NCBI RefSeq assembly: GCF_026262505.1
Contig: NC_067207.1
Coordinates: 9,950,082 to 10,014,081, forward strand
Reading direction: 5' to 3'
Length of the DNA: 64,000 nucleotides
From: Trichomonas vaginalis G3
Taxonomy: Eukaryota > Parabasalia > Trichomonadida > Trichomonadidae
In this document: in pieces, positions 9,967 to 17,650 of the stretch
Position numbering within the stretch: the first letter of the stretch is position 1
How the letters are laid out: each line of letters opens with the position of its first letter
Notes under the pieces: model-generated
The model's input: the letters and a program-made list of their open reading frames with translations, nothing else
What the model was told of the DNA's origin: nothing
The model's database searches: none
Translations under genes and position numbers: made by a program

Positions 9967-10834
9967 AACTCTGGCCTTCATCGAGGCCAGAGCTCACAAT
10001 TGATTTCCTCAGAGCCAAGTTCCTCAACGGTCGTCCTCATTAGGTTCGATCCGAGAGGAACTTGGCTCTGAATGAAATTCACAAGCTCTGGCCTCAGGAA
10101 ATGCCAGAGCTTCGCAAACAATCCTCGGGGCCGGTTTCCTCAAAGACCGCCCTGATTCGGGGCGGCCGGAGAGGAAACCAGTCTCGAAAGAACGTCCATT
10201 CGAAGCTCTGGCCTTGGAAGTGGCCAGAGCCTGCAAATACAATCCTCAGGGCCGGATTTGAGGGAGATCATCAACATCATTGACGATCTACTCTCATCTC
10301 GGCCCTGAAAGAAAGAAATACACAGGTTCTGGCCTCAGAAAAGGCCAGAGCTTCGCTTACAGTCCCCAGAGCCGTCTTTCCCAAATGCCGCTCTGATCCC
10401 GGGCGGCAGGCGAGGAATCTGGCCCTGGGTTACTTACCAAACGAAGCTCTGGCCCCAGTAAAGGTCAGAGCCTGCAAATACAATCCTCAGGGCTGAGTTT
10501 TGACACAAATGTCCATTTGATGGACGTTCTTGTCAAAACTCGACCCTGAAAGACCTACGTACATAGGATCTGGCCTCAGCAGAGACCAGGGCCTCACTTA
10601 CAGTCCTCAGAGCCGGATTTCCCAAATGCCGTCCTGATCTAGGGCGGCAGGAGAGGAATCCGACCCTGATAAACAGCAAACTCAAATTTCTGGCTTCAAC
10701 ATGTGTCAGAGCCTGTAATGCTAATCCTCAGGGCCGAGTTTGAGGGAGATCGCCCACATCATTGACGATATCCTCTTATCTCGGCCCTGAAAGACATACA
10801 GATACCGGCTCTGACTCTTGTTGAAGTCAGGGCA
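9967..10834. repeat. GC-rich tandem array of alternating short and long hairpins, ~120-bp period
   Basis: Eight short hairpins with the stem core CTCTGGCC / GGCCAGAG start near 9967, 10083, 10203, 10324, 10444, 10565, 10685 and 10807. Between them lie seven long hairpins (near 10009, 10126, 10246, 10363, 10487, 10607, 10728) whose stems begin CAGAGCC or CAGGGCC and end GGCTCTG or GGCCCTG. Units 2-7 form three ~240-bp dimers: even units share one loop type, units 3 and 7 share a second, and unit 5 holds a third loop and stem that are still self-complementary (GTTTTGACA / TGTCAAAAC). Stem sequences differ between units while both arms stay paired. GC is far above the surrounding DNA. No protein frame is supported. 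Confidence 0.85.
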
Positions 10835-11435
10835 TCTCTAAAAAGGGCAGTTTTTCTATGTTCTTTCATTTTCTGAAAGATCATGGTGAAAAAGCTCTCG
10901 AATTCATTATTACTTCAAAATAGCACATACTTGAGATTATAATTTTGCAGCAAATTTATTGATTGCATGCAAATATTTGATCTCAATATTTCAAACATGC
11001 AAATTTAGGGTTTACCTGTTGCAAATAAAATAGTTGCTTAACGGAACTCTATTTATAATGAATAAACACTCTTTTTTATATAATAAAATATTTATTTCAT
11101 CATCTATGATAATTGAGTAAATTTATAACAATAAATGTACTTATAATAACAAGTACATTTCGTTCCCATATATGGTTATCTTCAAAACTCTATTTTAAAA
11201 AAGATGCCTAATTTCATATGCAATAAAAATCAAATTTTATAGATTAACACATTGAAATTGTACTTTGCACAAAACATTATGCTTGTACTAGTAAAATCTT
11301 TTAAATAATTGTAAATAATCAAATATGATATTTGATGTGATATATGTCTAGACCAGAGATTGAAATATGAACACGAGAAAGACAAGTTCTGATCATAGGC
11401 AAAAATTAGACATCACATACTATGCTCAGTAAAAA

Positions 11436-11501
11436 AGTACGAAAACTGGAAAAAAAATTGAGAGGGGGTACGAAAAAAAAGTCTGCTTTTCGTATCGACT
11501 C
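11436..11501 (-). repeat. Right terminal inverted repeat of the MULE
   Basis: Inverted partner of 8756-8820; reading on the minus strand from 11501 it begins GAGTCGATACGAAAAGCAG against GAAACGATATGAAAAGCAG on the left. Confidence 0.8.
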
Positions 11502-11510
11502 GAATTTCGA
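11502..11510. repeat. 9-bp target-site duplication, right copy
   Basis: GAATTTCGA, identical to 8747-8755. Confidence 0.8.
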
Positions 11511-11625
11511 ATACTTTTTTTTTTCACATGGCGTAGTTTTCAATGTATGAGCTCAAAATGATCAAGCAATTCTTCATTATGAGGAACAAGATAATTTTAA
11601 GTTAATCATTTATAAACAATAAAAC
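11511..11625 (+). pseudogene. Ankyrin-repeat relic, right of the Mutator-like insertion
   Basis: From 11527 the plus strand reads H-G-V-V-F-N-V-stop-A-Q-N-D-Q-A-I-L-H-Y then E-E-Q-D-N-F-K-L-I-I, a degraded form of HGADVNAQNDGQTALHY. It continues the relic at 8604-8746, which would place the transposon inside one ankyrin unit. Confidence 0.55.
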
Positions 11626-11667
11626 ATATTTAATCATGGTATCAAAACAAAGAAAAAAACATAAAAT

Positions 11668-13710
11668 TTAATCTTTTTGTTTCTTAACTCTCCTCTTCTT
11701 TTTCTTCTTTCCAGTATTTGCTGATTCCATTTCCGATCTCTTTGTTAGCTCTGCTTCAAGTTTAGCCAACGGATCCTCTTCAACTTTTCTCGTTGTAGAA
11801 GTATAAGAAGAAAAATCATCTGCAGGAAATTCTTCTTTTTTCTCAACAAAAGGATTTTCTGGAATTTCGTATTCCAGCAAAGTTGCTTTGGCTTTCAAAT
11901 GAGCTTTAACATCTTTAATCATTTCTTGAAGTTGGGATATCTTAGCTGCGTACTCTGCTTTATCAATCTCTCCTTTCTTTCTTATTTCATCTGTTTGAAC
12001 AACAAAATTTTGAGCAACTTTTTCTAATCTGTCAAATTCTTCTTCGTAAAACTTAATTTTATCATGGAATTCTTTTACATCAACAGTCTTATTTTGTTCC
12101 AGCTCCTGCATCTTCTGTTCTGTATCACTAATAACTTTATGATCATCTTTAATGAATTGTTTTAGTTCTTCCAAGGATTTATTATCATCTCTCAATATCA
12201 TATCAATTATGTTTGTTTCTCGGTCAATATTGTTCTGAATTTCTTCGATTTCTGCATTTAATTTCTTTTTTTCTTCAATTAAGTTGTTTAACTGCGTCTG
12301 TTTATCAGGAATCTTAGCACTATCAATGGATAAGTTGATATATTGCTTTCTCATTGATGCTAAAGTATCATCAATTTTATTATTTTTATTTCTTTCGCAA
12401 AATGTCTTGATTGCGTTCTTTGCGAACATATCAATTTGGTTTGAAGATATATCTAATGATGTTATTGATGTATTGCTCCTCAAAACATCTAATAACTGAA
12501 ATCCTGCATTTTTAGTGAAGAAATTGTCTCTTAAAATGAGTTTCTTAAGAGTTATATTTGGCTGCAATGCTTTTCCAATTGATAAAACACCTTGATCTGA
12601 AATTCTGCATGATGATAAATTTAGTGTGACTAAAGATGTTTGATGACCAATAGACATCGCAAGAACTTCGGCCATATGATCTCCCAAATCATTCTTGGAG
12701 AAGTCAAGCTCATGAATGACTCTGTTTTTCGATAAAAATAAGTTAAATGAAGCAGCAACGTCAGAAGTAGCATCAACATTAGACATAAAGAGTTCAGTCA
12801 AATAGATATTGTCGGAAAGAACCCTAAAAAGTACTGAAATTCCATTTGATCCAATTCTATTGTTTGAAATATCCAAATAAATCAGCTGATGACCTCTGGA
12901 TAGGGCTTGTGCAAGATATTCTATCGATTCTGATGTAACACCGCAGTTGCTGATCTTTAGAAATCTTAATTTTGTATTAATCATTATTGATTTCATTAAA
13001 GAAGCGGAATTCATAAATGAATTGTTGGAAATTGACAGATGCTTGAGAGTGTGGTTCCTCTCAAAGCCGGATGTCAAGACTGGTAAGTCTGTTTCTATGA
13101 ATCCCATCTCTGATAAGTCAAGAGTCAATAATTTGGAACATTTTGCAACTAATTCGCTGACAACTTGGCTAAATTCATTGTATTTAATGGTTTTTCGTTG
13201 TTTTATTGATCCTATGCCGCTGAGACCTAATTTTCGTAATTTATTTAATTTTGTGATCTCAATCAAGAACGGTGTAATTCCATCTCTCGTAAATCTATTG
13301 TGTAGAAGCTCGTTATCGAACTTTCCAAGTTGTAACGAATTTAAATTTGAATATTTTACCATATCTGACATAATACTGCAAGATTCGTCCGACAAATCAT
13401 TACATCCTATGTCTAAGGATGTTATTCTTGGATTTGTTCTGCAAACTTGTACAATTCTTTGAAGTCCTATATCTTTATTTAAATTTGCAAAGAATTTAAG
13501 ACTGTAAACCGTTGGGTATTGTCTTATTAAACGAGTTAATCGAGAAAATACTTGATAAGATCCTTGACATCCTGTAAAATCTACAACTTTATAGGTTAAT
13601 CCTTCAGTAACTTGTTTAATAAATTTGAGGTAGTCATTTTCAAGTGCTTCGCTCCCACTATCTGCTAGTTTTGCTTGATATAATTCTAAAATAATTTCAT
13701 TTTCAGTCAT
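11668..13710 (-). CDS. Leucine-rich-repeat protein (RNase-inhibitor type) with coiled-coil and basic tail
   Basis: Encodes 680 residues from an ATG at 13710. Residues ~65-440 hold many RNase-inhibitor-type repeats (L-x-x-L-x-L-x-x-N/S-x-I, for example 'LTTLNLSSCRISDQGVLSIGKAL'-like units). Residues ~460-610 are a charged coiled coil, and the last dozen residues are a Lys/Arg cluster (G-K-K-K-K-K-R-R). Such an LRR plus coiled-coil layout suggests a cytoskeletal or scaffold protein; no enzyme motif is present. It is divergent from the small gene at 13777 with only 66 bases between the start codons, so the two share one promoter region. On the sense strand a GCATTTTT Inr-like site lies about 13 bases before the ATG. 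Confidence 0.7.
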   Translation of the reverse strand: MTENEIILELYQAKLADSGSEALENDYLKFIKQVTEGLTYKVVDFTGCQGSYQVFSRLTRLIRQYPTVYSLKFFANLNKDIGLQRIVQVCRTNPRITSLDIGCNDLSDESCSIMSDMVKYSNLNSLQLGKFDNELLHNRFTRDGITPFLIEITKLNKLRKLGLSGIGSIKQRKTIKYNEFSQVVSELVAKCSKLLTLDLSEMGFIETDLPVLTSGFERNHTLKHLSISNNSFMNSASLMKSIMINTKLRFLKISNCGVTSESIEYLAQALSRGHQLIYLDISNNRIGSNGISVLFRVLSDNIYLTELFMSNVDATSDVAASFNLFLSKNRVIHELDFSKNDLGDHMAEVLAMSIGHQTSLVTLNLSSCRISDQGVLSIGKALQPNITLKKLILRDNFFTKNAGFQLLDVLRSNTSITSLDISSNQIDMFAKNAIKTFCERNKNNKIDDTLASMRKQYINLSIDSAKIPDKQTQLNNLIEEKKKLNAEIEEIQNNIDRETNIIDMILRDDNKSLEELKQFIKDDHKVISDTEQKMQELEQNKTVDVKEFHDKIKFYEEEFDRLEKVAQNFVVQTDEIRKKGEIDKAEYAAKISQLQEMIKDVKAHLKAKATLLEYEIPENPFVEKKEEFPADDFSSYTSTTRKVEEDPLAKLEAELTKRSEMESANTGKKKKKRRVKKQKD

Positions 13711-13743
13711 AAATTTTAAAAATGCACGTTTTTTAAAATTTCG

Positions 13744-13764
13744 TCACTTTTATTTGGCACTTTT
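13744..13764 (+). promoter_or_regulatory. Tandem Inr-like sites in a divergent promoter
   Basis: TCACTTTT (13744-13751) and GCACTTTT (13757-13764) lie 31 and 18 bases before the ATG at 13777. In the opposite sense the same bases give AAAAGTGCC and AAAAGTGAC upstream of the LRR gene, so one short region probably serves both directions. Confidence 0.5.
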
Positions 13765-13776
13765 TCATCATTTAAA

Positions 13777-14139
13777 ATGAATCTTGATTCATGTATAACA
13801 ACTATTTTAGATTACAAGAATTTATTAGATAAAAAAGATGTAGATGGATGCACAAAAGTAACTAATGATATAATTGGCTTCATTTCTACAGTTCAATTTT
13901 CAGAAACAACAGGTTTCCTTAGATTTCAATTCATTATCGAATCTTTAATAGACCTATCAAGTAGCAAGTATGGGCCATTGACTTTTGATCAGATTATAGG
14001 AGCAATATACAAAAACGTTTTTGCATATCCAATTTTCTATAAACTCGACCAAAATACATTCCCGCAGACTCAGTACTCCGAAGAAACATATAAGATTTTG
14101 AAATTCTTCGAGTCACAAAAAAATGCCAATAATTCATGA
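13777..14139 (+). CDS. Small conserved-looking protein of unknown function
   Basis: Encodes 120 residues from an ATG placed 18 bases after an Inr-like GCACTTTT. The sequence is a mix of hydrophobic and charged residues predicted to be mostly helical (I-T-T-I-L-D-Y-K-N-L-L at the N-terminus, I-Y-K-N-V-F-A-Y-P-I-F in the middle), with no signal peptide or membrane segment. I do not recognise the family. The promoter layout and the absence of a better frame make it likely real. Confidence 0.5.
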   Translation: MNLDSCITTILDYKNLLDKKDVDGCTKVTNDIIGFISTVQFSETTGFLRFQFIIESLIDLSSSKYGPLTFDQIIGAIYKNVFAYPIFYKLDQNTFPQTQYSEETYKILKFFESQKNANNS

Positions 14140-14723
14140 CTCAATGAATAGTTTCTCTCTTTTGTTTAGCTTCAGTATATCATTGTTATTGTATTGTATT
14201 AAATAAAAAATTAAGTGAATATTATATTGTTTAATATATAAGAATGCTGTTGAAATGTATTCACAATTGGACAATCTAATGAAAGTTTATGCATGTATTT
14301 TGCATAAATCATTTTGTGGAAGGCGATATGGTTTAATTTTCAAAATGAAATTCTCTTGAGTGAATTGAAATCATCTAATTTTACTTAAATCCACCATTTA
14401 TAGCTCTCTCGACTTCATATACATTAGTTATACAACCTTAACTAGTAATATTGCAATCATATAATTTTACCAACAATATGATATATATTGCAACATAAGG
14501 ATCGTGTAAGTAACTAAAACATAGATGATATGTATCGATAATTTTGAAAAATCAGAAAATTTTTCATCATCTGCAATATCAATCCATTGAAGTTAAATAG
14601 TTTTAATTTCATATATTCCAATAATCTCATAATAAAAGGTACTTTATAATTTGATATATGAAATCCTCTAAAACTAAGTGGATTCGTGTATATTAATTTT
14701 TAAACGGCTACATTGTTTAAAAT
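14140..14723. other. Intergenic region, nothing recognised
   Basis: AT-rich, about 580 bases, with no supportable frame or repeat. Confidence 0.5.
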
Positions 14724-15395
14724 ATGAATCAGGAGTCTGATTCAGCACACGAGTTAAACCCATTAGCCCCTACAAGAACTCGCAATCGGACAAAGGCAAT
14801 GGGACCTGCAAGCTGGACTCCCGAGGAAGATAAATTACTTGCCGAATTAGTTCAGCATTCACGAGACTGGAGCACAATCGCGAAGAATTTCCCAGGAAAG
14901 ACAAACAGACAAGTACTTGCACATTGGAATAAAGTTGTAAATCCGAATATTGTACGTGGCTCTTGGACTGGAGAAGAAGATCAGATAATTATAGATTGGG
15001 TTGCCAAAAACGGACCAAGTCAATGGTCATCACTTGCAGAATTACTACCAGGAAGAATTCCAAAGCAGTGTCGCGAAAGATGGTGCAATCGTTTAGATCC
15101 GAATATTAATAGAAGTTCTTGGACACAAGAAGAAGATAATATTCTCATCACTACAATGAAGCAAATCGGGCCCAAATGGGCTGAAATTGCCAGAAGACTT
15201 CCTGGAAGAACTGATAATTCAGTTAAAAATAGATGGAATTCTACGCTTAAGAGAATCATGGAGCGAGAAAGTCTTAGAAAAACGAATACAGTTAATACTG
15301 ACAATACAATTAAGCCTATCGACACACTTGAACAGAATCGAAAATTGTTAGAACAAATGTTGCGCAGACAACAAAACTTACCACAAAATAAATAA
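14724..15395 (+). CDS. Three-repeat Myb-like DNA-binding protein
   Basis: Encodes 223 residues. Three Myb/SANT repeats are clear: R1 at 31-72 (W-T-P-E-E-D ... W-S-T-I-A ... H-W-N-K), R2 at 81-124 (W-T-G-E-E-D ... W-S-S-L-A ... Q-C-R-E-R-W) and R3 at 133-176 (W-T-Q-E-E-D ... W-A-E-I-A ... S-V-K-N-R-W). The regularly spaced Trp residues and recognition-helix motifs N-R-Q, K-Q-C-R-E-R-W and N-S-V-K-N-R-W are intact. A short basic/Gln-rich tail follows. Likely a nuclear sequence-specific transcription factor; Myb proteins are a large class in trichomonads and include regulators that bind promoter elements. Target genes are unknown. Confidence 0.88.
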   Translation: MNQESDSAHELNPLAPTRTRNRTKAMGPASWTPEEDKLLAELVQHSRDWSTIAKNFPGKTNRQVLAHWNKVVNPNIVRGSWTGEEDQIIIDWVAKNGPSQWSSLAELLPGRIPKQCRERWCNRLDPNINRSSWTQEEDNILITTMKQIGPKWAEIARRLPGRTDNSVKNRWNSTLKRIMERESLRKTNTVNTDNTIKPIDTLEQNRKLLEQMLRRQQNLPQNK

Positions 15396-15710
15396 ATGTT
15401 ATGTATATTAAGATAAATTATCTAGTTTTTACTGTTTATTTTAGTACATCATACATTCCAGATTTTCTTATTATCATTCATTGAATAAATAGAGAATTTC
15501 TGCTCTTTATCAGTATTTGTTGATTTATATATGTAAGCGCTCTCAAAATGCAGAGCTTTCTCGAAATTAATTTTTAGATATGAAATATGTTGCTTTGTCT
15601 AACATGGCATATATATGTTTACATATTTTCTCAACAGAAATAACGCAAAATATGAAACAACACAGTATATTCAGATACTTACAATCAGTGCTTCGCGCTG
15701 ATATAATTGA

Positions 15711-17537
15711 ATGAAAATTTTAGGGAGTCACTTTTATTTTTTGAGTGCCCAAGAACCAATCTCGTTTTTAGAGGATATTGTAAGCAACTTATGCAAAGCA
15801 GATACTGTAATTTGGGGACTAAACATGGAAAATCTCGAAATTTCATGTCACCTCCTTATAGATTTAATTGATACAAAAATTGTTCCAGCCAATCATATTC
15901 TCAGAGTAATAAGCTACGCAGGAATGAAGCGTAGAAAGAAGGTCCAAGTATTTTTAAAAGCGTTTGATATTATTTCTTCTAAAATTGATAATAAATTTTA
16001 TTATGATATCATGAACAAACAATTTATGAGGATTCGGAATTTTGATGATCAATCAAAATCCCACTATTTCGAAAATCTCGAGAATAATTACATTTCAAAT
16101 ATAATTGCTTTTGATGATCTTCATAAATTGCAAGAGATAACTTCATCCAGCAATTTTGATTGGCCGAAGATAAACGATATGCTAGATATTGCAACGAAAT
16201 GGAATTCGATCAATTGTTACCATTTTTTGGTATTAAATTCGACTGATTTCATTCCAGATATATTTTTATCAGTTATTGGCGGTAGTTTCGAACTTATTAA
16301 AGCTGCATTCACTAAAAGGAATTCCATATCAAAGAAAGACTACAAAGAAGCATTTAAACTTGCTGTTGAATATAATAGAAATGATGTCGCTGAATGGATT
16401 TTGTCAATTTATAGATTATCTTTCAAAAACGTGACAGCTTATTCATCATTATATAATTTTTGCAACACAGAGATATGTTTACTTATGAACAAACTCGGAA
16501 GGATCAACGCCAAACATGAAAACACAATTAGAAAGCCTTTTGAAGAATTTTCAAATTATTTTTCTTTGATAAATGAAAAAGAATTATTTGAAAAGTCCAT
16601 GAACTTACTAAATATAGACATTTCTCATGAAGATAAACTAATAGAAGTAGAAGAAGTAAAGAAAGTCATCAACCAAAAAGAGAAAATTGTTGCAAGAGAA
16701 AAAATTCTTCATTTCTTAGAAGAAAATTTCCAATTCAAAGAAATTCAAGATTTCACACCAGTTATTTCTAGTTCTATTCATCAGAACTTTGACATTTTGA
16801 AGATTGCTGTTGAAAGAGGCTGTTCTGTTAATACAACATTTTGCTTACCACAGAATAAATTTTGTTATTCGCCGCTTTCTTTCGCAATCAAGATGAAAAA
16901 CAAAGAAATTGCAAAATATCTTGTTGAAAAAGGTGCAAATGTGACTTTTATTCAGACTGAAGCAAAGTATTATAGATATCCATATAGATCCGATGAAACA
17001 GAGATTATAAGGAATTATGATTTATGCTCTTATGCAATCAAAAATGGTTTGTATGAAGTTGCTCTTGAAATTCTTCATAAAAATTCTCCAATTTATAAAG
17101 ATAGCAAAGCTCCAAATGTTTTGATGTACGCGTGCAAGTATGGACATTTCGATATTGTTAAAGAGCTTCTAGAAAAAGGAATGAATGTGAATGAACGAGT
17201 TGAGAAACATCCTCATGTTTTCATTTCGCCTTTAATGATGTGTTGTAAAAGAGGAAACCTCGAAATTGCAAAATATCTTGTTGAAAAAGGCGCAAACTGC
17301 AATGACATGTGTTCAACGAAGAAGAGATTCCTATATTATACACCATTAAGTCTTTCTGTTCAAAGTAAGAACCTAGATTTAGTTAAATATCTAATAAATA
17401 ATGGCGCAGATTATAAAGTCATGATACAAAAGAAAAAGTCACCAAATGTAGACACAGTTTCTATCTTAAATATTGCAGAATCAATTCAAGATAATTCTGA
17501 TATGATAGATTATCTAAAATCAATCATTGGAGAATAA
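15711..17537 (+). CDS. Ankyrin-repeat protein with DUF3447-type N-terminal region
   Basis: Encodes up to 608 residues. The N-terminal ~110 residues match the head of the ankyrin proteins at loci A and B ('VIWGLN..NLEIS' versus 'MIWSVNSNNILQVS'). A helical middle follows, then regular ankyrin repeats from about residue 350 to the end (A-V-E-R-G-C-S-V-N; K-Y-L-V-E-K-G-A-N-V; P-L-M-M-C-C-K-R-G-N-L-E-I; K-Y-L-I-N-N-G-A-D). Unlike loci A and B it has no minisatellite spacers and is fully open. The start is uncertain: a TCACTTTT Inr-like site lies at 15728-15735, downstream of the ATG at 15711, and the next in-frame ATG is 15825. Function: protein-protein interaction scaffold. Confidence 0.75.
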   Translation: MKILGSHFYFLSAQEPISFLEDIVSNLCKADTVIWGLNMENLEISCHLLIDLIDTKIVPANHILRVISYAGMKRRKKVQVFLKAFDIISSKIDNKFYYDIMNKQFMRIRNFDDQSKSHYFENLENNYISNIIAFDDLHKLQEITSSSNFDWPKINDMLDIATKWNSINCYHFLVLNSTDFIPDIFLSVIGGSFELIKAAFTKRNSISKKDYKEAFKLAVEYNRNDVAEWILSIYRLSFKNVTAYSSLYNFCNTEICLLMNKLGRINAKHENTIRKPFEEFSNYFSLINEKELFEKSMNLLNIDISHEDKLIEVEEVKKVINQKEKIVAREKILHFLEENFQFKEIQDFTPVISSSIHQNFDILKIAVERGCSVNTTFCLPQNKFCYSPLSFAIKMKNKEIAKYLVEKGANVTFIQTEAKYYRYPYRSDETEIIRNYDLCSYAIKNGLYEVALEILHKNSPIYKDSKAPNVLMYACKYGHFDIVKELLEKGMNVNERVEKHPHVFISPLMMCCKRGNLEIAKYLVEKGANCNDMCSTKKRFLYYTPLSLSVQSKNLDLVKYLINNGADYKVMIQKKKSPNVDTVSILNIAESIQDNSDMIDYLKSIIGE

Positions 17538-17650
17538 AAAACCAATAATCCTTTTATCAAACTTGTTCCAAACTCTTCGATTCCAAAGACTTGTTAATAA
17601 AATTTTTATCAAATATAATATTTATTAATAAATTAACAAAATAAATAAAG

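Larger units (their letters stand above)
8756..11501. mobile_element. Non-autonomous Mutator-like element (MULE) with hairpin-array cargo
   Basis: A 2,746-bp element is bounded by inverted repeats at 8756-8820 and 11436-11501. Both arms, read inward, share GAAAAGCAGACTTTTTTTTC, then GTACYCCCTCTCAA, then CCAGTTTTCGTACT. They are flanked by an exact 9-bp duplication (GAATTTCGA). No transposase frame exists inside. The interior is unlike the surroundings: inverted-repeat clusters at 9249-9603, one 19-bp-arm hairpin at 9906-9958 and a GC-rich array at 9967-10834. Mutator-like families are established in Trichomonas vaginalis; assignment here rests on the 9-bp duplication and long inverted ends. 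The ends are still nearly identical, so insertion is probably fairly recent. Confidence 0.8.

Noticed and set aside
10040-10055. tRNA B-box-like GGTTCGATCC in the first long hairpin
   Set aside because: No A box, acceptor stem or anticodon arm around it, and other units lack it.
9167-10283. Open frames crossing the hairpin repeats
   Set aside because: Overlapping frames on both strands follow the inverted repeats and encode no recognisable protein.
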